5,734 nucleotides of DNA. Source: CAZQLE01 sp964593905 (GTDB taxonomy: Bacteria; Chloroflexota; Anaerolineae; Anaerolineales; Anaerolineaceae). The number at the start of each line of letters is the position of its first letter. Position 1 is the stretch's first letter. The DNA is taken from the NCBI GenBank assembly GCA_964593905.1, contig CAZQLE010000221.1:1-5734 (forward strand). Direction: 5' to 3'. Positions 1-5,734 of this stretch are shown here, one piece after another. Position numbers and translations under genes: made by a program. Below the pieces are notes generated by a model. That model saw nothing but the letters and a program-made list of their open reading frames with translations. It was not told the DNA's origin and made no database searches.

Positions 1-319
1 GGATGGAACTCATAAACTTGCGCTGCAACACCTGCACACCGTCATCCTGCTGGATGATCTCATGTTCGCCGCGGTCTTCGATGACCTGCACCGGGAATTT
101 GGGATACCATTTGACATCCACCCCGGTGGTGTCGTACAGATCATCCACGTTGTAATCCATGCCCAAAAAGGCGTGGATGTTGCTCTTGTTAATCTCGGCG
201 GGCAGGCCCTGCTCGTGCCAGACCGGGATGGTTTCATCCCAAAAGCCGTAATCGGCCATTGGGCAGCGGTCTACCGGCCGGTAGTGCATCACGGCATTGA
301 AGCGTTCGCGCTCATTCAT
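1..319 (-). CDS. URO-D superfamily protein, second tandem copy (partial, C-terminus beyond left edge)
   Basis: This reading frame starts at ATG 319-317 and stays open to base 1, giving 106 residues; the rest lies outside the window. The N-terminus (MNERERFNAVMHYRPVDRCP) aligns without gaps to the preceding gene, with 64 of 106 identical residues by hand count, so it is a tandem paralogue and almost certainly the same kind of URO-D-fold protein (expected full length near 386 residues). Identity is high in residues 1-40 (30/40) and 81-106 (20/26) but low in 41-80 (14/40). The start is chosen because it matches the paralogue's start exactly and overlaps the upstream stop by 8 nt, implying translational coupling; no strong Shine-Dalgarno is visible. 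The HemE N-terminal signature (MRQAGRY) is absent. The function is unknown; the catalytic C-terminal half cannot be seen. A shorter frame at 10-237 on the same strand is a shadow of this gene. Confidence 0.88.
   Translation of the reverse strand, partial: MNERERFNAVMHYRPVDRCPMADYGFWDETIPVWHEQGLPAEINKSNIHAFLGMDYNVDDLYDTTGVDVKWYPKFPVQVIEDRGEHEIIQQDDGVQVLQRKFMSSI
312..319 (-). promoter_or_regulatory. Stop/start overlap ATGAATGA coupling the two URO-D-like genes
   Basis: On the minus strand ATGAATGA holds the start codon of the downstream copy (ATG, 319-317) and the stop codon of the upstream copy (TGA, 314-312). Ribosomes ending the first copy are placed on the start of the second, which is typical of translational coupling and of partners made in similar amounts. 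A second ATG in the same eight bases (315-313) is in a different frame and is not used by the paralogue alignment. Confidence 0.7.
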
Positions 320-1472
320 GGGGTTCCAACCCGTGTTGGATTAGGGCCGCGGAGGGGGGCAGGTTGAGCCCGCAACCCCATACTGCCCGCGCCTGCTGCA
401 AATAATACAGGTAGTTCTCAAAGGGCACATCGGGGGGCACAAGGTGGTCGCAGTGAGGGATGTAGCCGCCCTGTTCGACCAGCGGGGCCAGCCGGCGCAC
501 CCCGGCTGCGATGGCGGGTTTATCGGAGCGCAGGATGCGCTTATCAAACCCGCCGATGATGCGCAGCTCTTTGCCAAACTGCCGCCGATAGTCATAGGGG
601 TCGGCCTGCCAGGTGCCGATCTCGAAGGGGAACATGGTGTTGATGCCCACTTCGAGCCACAGGGGGGCCAGCCGGGTGATATCACCATCGCAATCCAGCG
701 AAACGATATCTACATTGTGGCGGTGCAACACGTCGGTGATGCGACGGTAGTGAGGCATGAGATATTTACGAAAATGCCGGGGGCTGATCAGCGGCCCGGC
801 GTTATAGCACATATCTTCCCACATATGGCAGCCGTCAAAGACGCCGCCGGTGCTCAGAACGTGTTCCAACATGCCCACAAACAGGTCTGCCAGGGTTTCG
901 ACCATCTCTTCAAACCAGGCCGGGTCATCAAACAACACCAGCGACAGGTTTTCCAGCCCCATCCAGTCGCGCAAATAGCCATACAGCCCGCCGCCGCGCA
1001 AAAAGACGATGTTGGGGCGGTTTGCGTCGCGCCAGTTGGGCAGGCGCGCGTCCCAGTCGGCGGGGTAGCGCCCGGTGGTGGCGGGGTCGAGACGCGGTTT
1101 GTAATGCTTGCGCCAGCTTTCGCGGTCGGTGAGCAGATGTTTCACCGGGTGGGGAATGGAACCCATGAACTTGCGCCGCAGTACCTGCACGCCATCGGGC
1201 TGCTGCACCACTTCATGATCGCCGCGGTCTTCGATCAGGCGTTCTTCAAACAGCGGGTCGAGTTTGTTGATGATGCCGGTGGTCTCATCGATGCCGGTCA
1301 TGGTGAAATCCATGCCCAGATAATCGCGCAGGTTGTGCATGCCGATCTCGCGCGGCAGACCCTGGTCATGCCAGATCAGCGGCGTTTCGTCCCAGAAACC
1401 GAAATCGGTGATGGGGCAGCGGTCCACCGGCTGGTAATGTAGCACAGCATTGAAGCGTTCGCGATGGTTCAT
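312..1472 (-). CDS. Uroporphyrinogen decarboxylase (URO-D) superfamily protein, not canonical HemE; possible corrinoid/methyl-transfer-type enzyme
   Basis: A complete 386-residue cytoplasmic protein with no signal peptide or membrane segment. The order of features fits the URO-D family TIM barrel: N-terminal ERFNAVLHYQPVDRCP (residues 5-20), a segment near 215-235 with ED-MCYNAGPLISPRHF, VSLDCDGD at 257-264, IIGGFDKRILRS at 305-316, and GGYIPHCDHLVPPDVPFENY at 335-354. The last resembles the GC-(x)-PxxPxENI region of MtaA/MtbA methyltransferases. True HemE carries an MRQAGRY motif near its N-terminus; this protein does not, so heme synthesis is unlikely. In MtaA, zinc is held by an H-x-C pair and a later Cys; here Cys261 and Cys341 fall at comparable places, but the His is replaced by Leu259. 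The gene starts 17 nt after the ATPase stop, with a weak GGCGG (1485-1481) as a possible ribosome site, so it is probably the fifth gene of the importer operon. The reaction and substrate are unknown. The family call is firm; the methyltransferase idea is inference. Confidence 0.9.
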   Translation of the reverse strand: MNHRERFNAVLHYQPVDRCPITDFGFWDETPLIWHDQGLPREIGMHNLRDYLGMDFTMTGIDETTGIINKLDPLFEERLIEDRGDHEVVQQPDGVQVLRRKFMGSIPHPVKHLLTDRESWRKHYKPRLDPATTGRYPADWDARLPNWRDANRPNIVFLRGGGLYGYLRDWMGLENLSLVLFDDPAWFEEMVETLADLFVGMLEHVLSTGGVFDGCHMWEDMCYNAGPLISPRHFRKYLMPHYRRITDVLHRHNVDIVSLDCDGDITRLAPLWLEVGINTMFPFEIGTWQADPYDYRRQFGKELRIIGGFDKRILRSDKPAIAAGVRRLAPLVEQGGYIPHCDHLVPPDVPFENYLYYLQQARAVWGCGLNLPPSAALIQHGLEPHE

Positions 1473-1489
1473 CGGGTTGGCCGCCGGTT

Positions 1490-2248
1490 TTATTTCTCTA
1501 AGATTTGCGAGAGGAACAGCTTGGTGCGGTCTTCTCTGGGGTTGGAGAAAATTTCTGCGGGTGTACCTTCTTCCACGATTACGCCCTGATCAAAGAAGAT
1601 CATGCGGTTGGCGACGGCGCGGGCAAAACCCATCTCGTGGGTCACCACGATCATGGTCATGCCAGAACGGGCCAGTTCGATCATGGTATCGAGCACTTCT
1701 TTGATCATCTCGGGGTCGAGGGCTGAGGTGGGTTCGTCAAATAACATGATCTTGGGCTGCATCGCCAGCGCGCGGGCAATGGCCACCCGCTGCTGCTGAC
1801 CGCCCGAAAGTTGACCGGGGAATTTATCGGCCTGATCGGGGATGCCCACCCGGTTGAGGAGCTGCATGGCAATTTCGCGGGCCTGTTCTTTCTTCCACTT
1901 GCGCACCCAGACCGGGGCAAGGGTAATGTTTTCGAGCACGGTCAGATGGGGGAACAGGTTGAAAGATTGGAAGACCATGCCGGTTTCGGCGCGCACATGC
2001 TCGATATTGCGCACATTGTGCGAAAGCTCCACGCCGTCCACGGTAATTTGCCCGCGCTGGTGCTCTTCCAGCCGGTTGAGGGTGCGGATGAAAGTGGATT
2101 TACCGGACCCGGAGGGGCCGAAGATGACGATTACCTCGCCTTTGTGTACATCCATGTTGATTCCGCGCAGGGCATGGAACTGGCCGTACCATTTATGCAC
2201 ATCCCGGCACACGATGATGGGTTGATTTTCGCTTGTTTGCATTTCCAT
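1490..2248 (-). CDS. aapP: Amino-acid ABC transporter ATP-binding protein (AapP/BztD/GlnQ type)
   Basis: This 252-residue cytoplasmic ATPase powers the importer encoded by the three genes before it. All nucleotide-binding elements are intact: Walker A GPSGSGKST (44-52), Q-loop around VFQSFNLFPHLT (92-103, Gln94), ABC signature LSGGQQQR (147-154), Walker B IMLFDEPTSALDP (167-179, catalytic Glu172) and switch His204 in VVTHE. The length matches the polar amino-acid transporter ATPase family, and the sequence APVWVRKWKK (111-120) after the Q-loop is of the kind seen in AapP/BztD/GlnQ. The start at 2248 is preferred over the Met two codons later because a GGAG lies 8 nt upstream of it. It begins 14 nt after the aapM stop. 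The pairing with two roughly 400-residue permeases supports the name aapP over a stand-alone glnQ. It is expected to form a homodimer bound to the AapQ/AapM heterodimer through their EAA loops. Confidence 0.96.
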   Translation of the reverse strand: MEMQTSENQPIIVCRDVHKWYGQFHALRGINMDVHKGEVIVIFGPSGSGKSTFIRTLNRLEEHQRGQITVDGVELSHNVRNIEHVRAETGMVFQSFNLFPHLTVLENITLAPVWVRKWKKEQAREIAMQLLNRVGIPDQADKFPGQLSGGQQQRVAIARALAMQPKIMLFDEPTSALDPEMIKEVLDTMIELARSGMTMIVVTHEMGFARAVANRMIFFDQGVIVEEGTPAEIFSNPREDRTKLFLSQILEK

Positions 2249-2256
2249 TTGATTTT

Positions 2257-2260
2257 CTCC
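2257..2260 (-). promoter_or_regulatory. Shine-Dalgarno GGAG of the ATPase gene
   Basis: GGAG followed by 8 nt and then ATG (2248-2246). It lies in the 14-nt gap after the aapM stop (TAA, 2265-2263). It decides between the two nearby Met codons in favour of the upstream one. Confidence 0.7.
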
Positions 2261-2262
2261 AC

Positions 2263-3468
2263 TTATGCCCGGCGCTGGGTCTCAACGCCCGTGCGTTCCT
2301 CGATCACCTGACCGATATATGACATGGTGTAGCTGACCAGCCAGTAGACGGCGGCCAAAAAGGTGTATACCTCGATATGGCGGCCCAGAAAAGCCGATTG
2401 CGCCAGGGTTGCTTTGGCAATTCCCAGAAAATCGAGCAGGCCAACAATCAGCACCAGCGATGTATCGCGGTAGCCGCCAATGGCCGAGGCGGTGATGATG
2501 GGAATGATCGAGCGCAGGGCTTGCGGCAGGATGATGAGCCGCAGGCTGAGGAAGCTGTTTAACCCCAGCGCGGCGGCCGCTTCGTGCTGGCCTTTGGAAA
2601 CCGCCTGTAAACCGCCGCGCACGTTCTCGGCCATGTAAGCGGCGCTGAACAGGGTGAAGGCCGTCATGGCGCGGATCACCTGGTCGATCTTGATGTTTTG
2701 CGGCAGGAACAGCGGCAGCATGGTCTGGGCCATGAAGAAGACGGTGATGAGCGGCACAGCACGCACCAGTTCGATATAGACCACGCAGAAAGCGCGAATG
2801 AGTGGGTAGCGCGAACGGCGGCCAATGGCCAACGCCACACCAATGGGGAAGGAGAGCACAAACCCGATCATGGCGATCAGGGTGGAGAGCAGCAGCCCTC
2901 CCCAGGCATTGGTCGGGACGAGCGGCATCGAACCGCCGGCTTTGCTCCACCCGCTGACCAGCAGCACGGTCACCGGCAGGTAGATTAACCAGGCAACCAC
3001 CACCGGGCGGCGCAAGAACCGTGAAAAAGTGCGCCCCAACCCGTAGGCGGCCAGTACGATACCCCCAATGATGACCCAGTGTAAACGGGTGGAGGGGTCC
3101 AGCGGCAGCAAAGCCAGCAAGAACGGCGCGCCCAGCGCCACCAGGGTGGCCGAAAAACGCTGCCGGATCCAGATGCCCCAGGAGAGGCCGGTTAACAACC
3201 CCAGCAGGCCGACCACGATCCACACCCGCCAGATCTGATCGACCGGGTAACGACCGATCATCAGAATTTGCATGTTGGCGATGATGACCTGCCAATCGGC
3301 TTCGGTCACCACCCAGCGGCCCACGCCAAAAAAGACGCGGATCATCAGATAACCCAGCACCACGGATATCAGGCTGCTGAGCCAGGTCTGGAACAGGTTC
3401 TTGCGCAGCCAGCCCAGGACCGTGTAGCGTTCTTCAGGAGGAGGTAGAACGGTATTGGTTGCGCTCAT
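2263..3468 (-). CDS. aapM: Amino-acid ABC transporter permease (AapM/BztC type)
   Basis: This 401-residue inner-membrane protein is one of the two permease halves of the importer. A first membrane segment is near residues 27-47, hydrophobic segments follow at about 83-101, 107-124, 130-146 and 155-173, and the conserved permease core begins at WGGLLLSTLIAMIGFVLSFP (189-208). The core continues through VYIELVRAVPLITVFFM (230-246). The cytoplasmic EAA loop that docks on the ATPase is GQHEAAAALGL (293-303) followed by LRLIILPQALR (309-319), and YRDTSLV (333-339) is the HAAT-family motif after it. The roughly 190-residue N-terminal extension before the core is typical of AapM/BztC and distinguishes it from the short HisM/GlnP permeases. 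It starts 1 nt after the aapQ stop with its own GGAG site. It is expected to pair with AapQ. Only the exact name within the Aap/Bzt group is uncertain. Confidence 0.95.
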   Translation of the reverse strand: MSATNTVLPPPEERYTVLGWLRKNLFQTWLSSLISVVLGYLMIRVFFGVGRWVVTEADWQVIIANMQILMIGRYPVDQIWRVWIVVGLLGLLTGLSWGIWIRQRFSATLVALGAPFLLALLPLDPSTRLHWVIIGGIVLAAYGLGRTFSRFLRRPVVVAWLIYLPVTVLLVSGWSKAGGSMPLVPTNAWGGLLLSTLIAMIGFVLSFPIGVALAIGRRSRYPLIRAFCVVYIELVRAVPLITVFFMAQTMLPLFLPQNIKIDQVIRAMTAFTLFSAAYMAENVRGGLQAVSKGQHEAAAALGLNSFLSLRLIILPQALRSIIPIITASAIGGYRDTSLVLIVGLLDFLGIAKATLAQSAFLGRHIEVYTFLAAVYWLVSYTMSYIGQVIEERTGVETQRRA

Positions 3469-3469
3469 T

Positions 3470-4669
3470 TTATCGCTCCAGGATCTTGACCCGGTTGTTA
3501 TACCAGTTCATAAACAAAGAAGTTAACAGGCTGAGGGTGGCGTAGATGAGCATTACGATTGCCATCACCTCCACCGCGCGGCCGGTCTGGCTGGTGATGG
3601 TGCTGGAGATGTGCACAATCTCGGGGTAGGCCACGGCCGAGGCCAGCGAAGAATTTTTGATCAGACTGAGGTAGTTGCTGGTCATGGGCGGCACGATCAC
3701 CCGCATGGCCTGGGGGAAGATGACAAAGCGCATGGTGTAATAGCCGTTAAGACCCAGGGCGCGTGAGGCTTCAATTTGACCCCTGGAGACCGATTGCAGC
3801 CCGGAGCGCACCGTATCGGCGGTGAAGGGTGAAGAGCCAAGCACCAACCCGAGGATGATTGCGATCAGCTCGGGCGGCAGCGAAATGCCGCCTTTATAGT
3901 TCAGACCCTTTTTAACCGGCAGTTCCAACCCGAAGGGGGCCTGGGGCAGCACAAACCACAGCGCCACACCCAGCAACAGAAAGATGCTCAAGCCAATCAC
4001 AAAAGAGAGAAAAGAATCCAACCGGAAGCGGCGTTTGATGACCCAGGCCAGCGCAACTGCGATCAGCAGCGCAGCGAACAAGAAAAGGTAATAGGTGCCG
4101 GTGGTTGCGGTGGGGATCAGTTTGGGAACATACAGCCCGCGGTTGCTTAAGTAGGAGGGACCCCACAAAACGATGGATTCTTTGACGTTGGGTAGATTGT
4201 AGACATATACCGAGTAAGAAGCGATGATCACCAGCAACAGGGGAATGTTGCGGAAAATTTCGATGTATAGCCAGGCGATGCGGTTGACCATGAAGTTGCG
4301 CGAAACGCGCATGATGCCGACCAGAACACCCAGAATGGTGGAAAGTAGAATGGCGATGACCGAGGCGATAATCGTGTTGATCACGCCAACTTCAAGCGCG
4401 CGCAGATTGGAGCTTTCGCGGGTGTGTTCGATGAGCTTGATGCTGATATCAAAGCCGCTCGTGACGCGCAAGAAATCAAAGCCCAGAACCATGCCCTGCT
4501 TGGCAAGCGCCCGCGCCATATTTCCGTATAAATAGTATGCGATCAGAATAATGATGGCAGCAAAAACCAGTTGGGCGAGCACCTGCAAGAAGCGCTCATC
4601 CAGGAGCCATGAAAAGATTTGTAAACGCCCTTTTTGGGTTACTTTGGGTTGGATTGAGTCATCATCCAT
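3470..4669 (-). CDS. aapQ: Amino-acid ABC transporter permease (AapQ/BztB type)
   Basis: This 399-residue inner-membrane protein is the partner permease of AapM. Its first membrane segment lies near residues 28-48. The core starts with LEVGVINTIIASVIAILLST (92-111) and continues through LYIEIFRNIPLLLVIIASYS (134-153). An insert of about 110 residues with two more hydrophobic segments (about 193-211 and 219-241) then separates it from ELIAIILGLVLGSSPFTADT (267-286). This split core is characteristic of AapQ/BztB. The EAA loop is GQIEASRALGL (297-307) with FVIFPQAMR (315-323), followed by IKNSSLASAVAY (337-348). The C-terminus NWYNNRVKILER is in the usual style of the family. The start ATG (4669-4667) gives an acidic cytoplasmic N-terminus (MDDDS) and has only a weak GGAAA upstream (4680-4676). 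It is separated from the binding-protein gene by 94 nt that carry a strong hairpin, so its expression may be lowered relative to aapJ. Confidence 0.95.
   Translation of the reverse strand: MDDDSIQPKVTQKGRLQIFSWLLDERFLQVLAQLVFAAIIILIAYYLYGNMARALAKQGMVLGFDFLRVTSGFDISIKLIEHTRESSNLRALEVGVINTIIASVIAILLSTILGVLVGIMRVSRNFMVNRIAWLYIEIFRNIPLLLVIIASYSVYVYNLPNVKESIVLWGPSYLSNRGLYVPKLIPTATTGTYYLFLFAALLIAVALAWVIKRRFRLDSFLSFVIGLSIFLLLGVALWFVLPQAPFGLELPVKKGLNYKGGISLPPELIAIILGLVLGSSPFTADTVRSGLQSVSRGQIEASRALGLNGYYTMRFVIFPQAMRVIVPPMTSNYLSLIKNSSLASAVAYPEIVHISSTITSQTGRAVEVMAIVMLIYATLSLLTSLFMNWYNNRVKILER
3476..3479 (-). promoter_or_regulatory. Shine-Dalgarno GGAG of aapM, inside the end of aapQ
   Basis: GGAG within the last codons of aapQ, 7 nt before the aapM ATG (3468-3466). 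With the aapQ stop (TAA, 3472-3470) only 1 nt from that ATG, the layout GGAGCGATAAAATG suggests the two permeases are translated in a coupled way, as expected for subunits of a heterodimer. Confidence 0.7.
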
Positions 4670-4710
4670 GGGTTTTTTCCAGGGGAAAGATCCGGAACAA
4701 AAGAGGGGGT

Positions 4711-4744
4711 CGGGCAGATGGGAATGGGAAGCCCCATCTGCCCG
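4711..4744 (-). terminator. Intercistronic stem-loop between aapJ and aapQ (attenuator / partial terminator or mRNA-stabilising hairpin)
   Basis: A perfect 12-bp inverted repeat: CGGGCAGATGGG (4711-4722) pairs with CCCATCTGCCCG (4733-4744) around a 10-nt loop. It sits 19 nt past the binding-protein stop and 41 nt before the aapQ start. Reading in the direction of transcription, the stem is followed by ACCCCC and then TCTTTTGTT (4704-4696), so the T-rich stretch is interrupted and not directly at the stem base. That makes it a poor full terminator and a better candidate for partial termination or for protection of the upstream mRNA's 3' end. Both would give more binding protein than permease, a known arrangement in binding-protein-dependent ABC operons. 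The stem is seen; the effect is inferred. Confidence 0.6.
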
Positions 4745-4763
4745 TGAAAAGGATTAATTCAGA

Positions 4764-5734
4764 TTAGCGCAGCGGCATGGGGTAGACCAGGCCACCCTGA
4801 TTGTAGAGCGATGAAATGCCACGCGGAATTGCGGTGACGGTGTCGGGGCCCAGGTTGCGATCATAGATCTCGGCAAAGTTGCCGATTTGCTTGACCATGT
4901 TGTAGGCCCAGTCGTTGGAGAGACCCAGCTTCTTGCCCATTTCGTCTTCCACACCCAGCAGACGGCGAATTTCGGGATCTTCGCTGGTGGCTTTCATATC
5001 ATCCACATTGGCTTTGGTCACGCCTTTTTCTTCGGCGATCCACAGCGCGTTCTCAACCCAGCGGACGATGTCGAACCACTGATCATCGCCCTGGCGCACA
5101 ACCGGGGCCAGGGGTTCTTTGGAGAGGGTTACTTCCAGAATGCCAAAGCTTTCGGGGTTTTTGGTCATGGAGCGCTGGGCAACCAGACCAGATTTGTCAT
5201 TGCTCATGGCATCGCAGCGGCCCTGCTCGAAGGTGGCGATCACATCATTGGGATCGTCGAACAGGCTGGGGGTGTAGGTTAACCCGGCGGCTGCCATCAT
5301 ATCGGCAATGTTTAATTCGGTGGTCGCGCCGCGGCCCATGCAGATCGTCGCGCCGTCCAGATCTTCCAGCTTTTCAAAGCCGGCTTCTTTGTTAACCATG
5401 ATGCCCTGGCCGTCATAGAAGTAAGGCGGGGCAAAGCTCAGGCCCAGGTCGGTATCACGGGTGAAGGTCCAGGTGGTGGAGCGGACCAGCACATCGATTT
5501 CACCGTTTTGCAGCAGGGTGAAGCGCGTCTCACCGGTGGTGGGGACGTATTCGACGGCTTTGGGGTCGTTGAACACTGCAACGGCGATGGCCTGGCACAG
5601 CTCGATATCCAGACCGGCGTAGTTACCGGCTGAATCGACCGTGGCAAAACCGGGGTTGGTGGGGTTGATACCACACTTCACCTTACCGCGTTCCTGCACA
5701 GCCTTGAGAATTTCGCCAAAACCGGGTGCCTGTA
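4764..5734 (-). CDS. aapJ: Amino-acid ABC transporter substrate-binding protein (AapJ/BztA type; N-terminus beyond right edge)
   Basis: This is the extracytoplasmic binding protein that delivers amino acids to the AapQM permease. The frame is open to the right edge: 322 residues are visible, beginning QAPGFGEILKAVQERGKVKC. The signal peptide or lipoprotein leader and true start lie outside. A GTG at 5699-5697 opens an apparent 311-residue frame, but the residues before it continue the usual mature N-terminus, so it is an internal Val. Counting from that Val, the AapJ landmarks are RSTTWTFTRDTDLGLSF (73-89), FYDGQGIMV (94-102), GATTELN (124-130), RCDAMSNDKSGL (161-172), GDDQWFDIVRW (204-214), LGLSNDWAYNMVKQIGNF (258-275) and a C-terminal LYNQGGLVYPMPLR. 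Only the 5' part is missing; the mature domain of the type-2 amino-acid binding fold looks intact. AapJ/BztA proteins bind a broad range of L-amino acids; the ligand here cannot be read from sequence. Any promoter for the operon should lie to the right of this window. Confidence 0.95.
   Translation of the reverse strand, partial: QAPGFGEILKAVQERGKVKCGINPTNPGFATVDSAGNYAGLDIELCQAIAVAVFNDPKAVEYVPTTGETRFTLLQNGEIDVLVRSTTWTFTRDTDLGLSFAPPYFYDGQGIMVNKEAGFEKLEDLDGATICMGRGATTELNIADMMAAAGLTYTPSLFDDPNDVIATFEQGRCDAMSNDKSGLVAQRSMTKNPESFGILEVTLSKEPLAPVVRQGDDQWFDIVRWVENALWIAEEKGVTKANVDDMKATSEDPEIRRLLGVEDEMGKKLGLSNDWAYNMVKQIGNFAEIYDRNLGPDTVTAIPRGISSLYNQGGLVYPMPLR

Noticed and set aside
444..1442. Long open frame (332 codons) on the plus strand, opposite the first URO-D-like gene
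   Set aside because: It is fully antisense to a gene with clear family motifs and shows no recognisable domain. Long antisense frames are common opposite G+C-rich coding sequence.
312..1472. Annotation as hemE (uroporphyrinogen decarboxylase)
   Set aside because: The N-terminal MRQAGRY signature is absent, a second copy follows directly, and the neighbours are an amino-acid importer and not heme-synthesis genes.
2282..3295. A 337-codon minus-strand frame inside aapM in another phase
   Set aside because: Its translation is rich in Arg, Gly, Ala, Pro and His without membrane segments or motifs, while the overlapping frame is an unmistakable permease. It is a shadow frame.
4696..4744. The hairpin as a full operon-ending terminator
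   Set aside because: The T-rich stretch is interrupted and starts 6 nt after the stem, and the next genes are obvious subunits of the same transporter with no clear promoter in the remaining gap. Partial attenuation or mRNA protection fits better.
4670..4763. An internal promoter for aapQ
   Set aside because: Reading the minus strand I find no convincing -35/-10 pair with suitable spacing. AT-rich bits (AATTAATCC; GGAAAAAACC) do not form one.
5697..5699. GTG as the start of the binding-protein gene
   Set aside because: The frame stays open upstream to the window edge and encodes residues (GEILKAV before QERGKVKCG) that match the usual mature N-terminus of AapJ-type proteins. Starting here would also remove any export signal, so the GTG is an internal Val.

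Overview
The window is one tightly packed block of co-directional genes, all on the minus strand, so transcription runs from the right edge to the left. No gene is supported on the plus strand, and there are no RNA genes, mobile elements or CRISPR arrays. The G+C-rich codon use and a URO-D-like family that I associate with Chloroflexota (Anaerolineae-type) and related environmental phyla suggest an uncultured or environmental bacterium of that kind. This placement is inference from protein style; nothing here is phylogenetically decisive.

In transcription order: (1) aapJ-like periplasmic amino-acid-binding protein (4764 to right edge, 5' end and signal peptide outside the window). (2) A 94-nt intercistronic gap with a perfect 12-bp inverted repeat. 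(3) aapQ-like permease (3470-4669). (4) aapM-like permease (2263-3468), 1 nt after aapQ. (5) aapP-like ATPase (1490-2248), 14 nt after aapM. (6) A complete URO-D-superfamily protein (312-1472), 17 nt after the ATPase. (7) The first 106 codons of a second, paralogous URO-D-like protein (1-319), whose ATG overlaps the preceding stop by 8 nt. It runs off the left edge.

Genes 1-5 form a complete general L-amino-acid / polar amino-acid ABC importer of the AapJQMP/BztABCD type: binding protein, two different permeases of about 400 residues, and one ATPase. The hairpin after the binding-protein gene is placed where it could let that protein be made in excess over the membrane parts.

The unusual part is what follows. 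Two tandem URO-D-like proteins, about 60% identical over the visible 106 residues, are joined to the importer with no room for a separate promoter. They lack the N-terminal arginine-rich signature of true uroporphyrinogen decarboxylase (HemE). They look like the large, mostly uncharacterised branch of the fold that also contains the cobalamin-dependent methyltransferases MtaA/MtbA. The working hypothesis is an import-and-process operon, in which the transported compound or a derivative (possibly an N-methylated amino acid or related amine) is handled by the URO-D-like pair. The linkage is seen in the sequence; the substrate and chemistry are inference.
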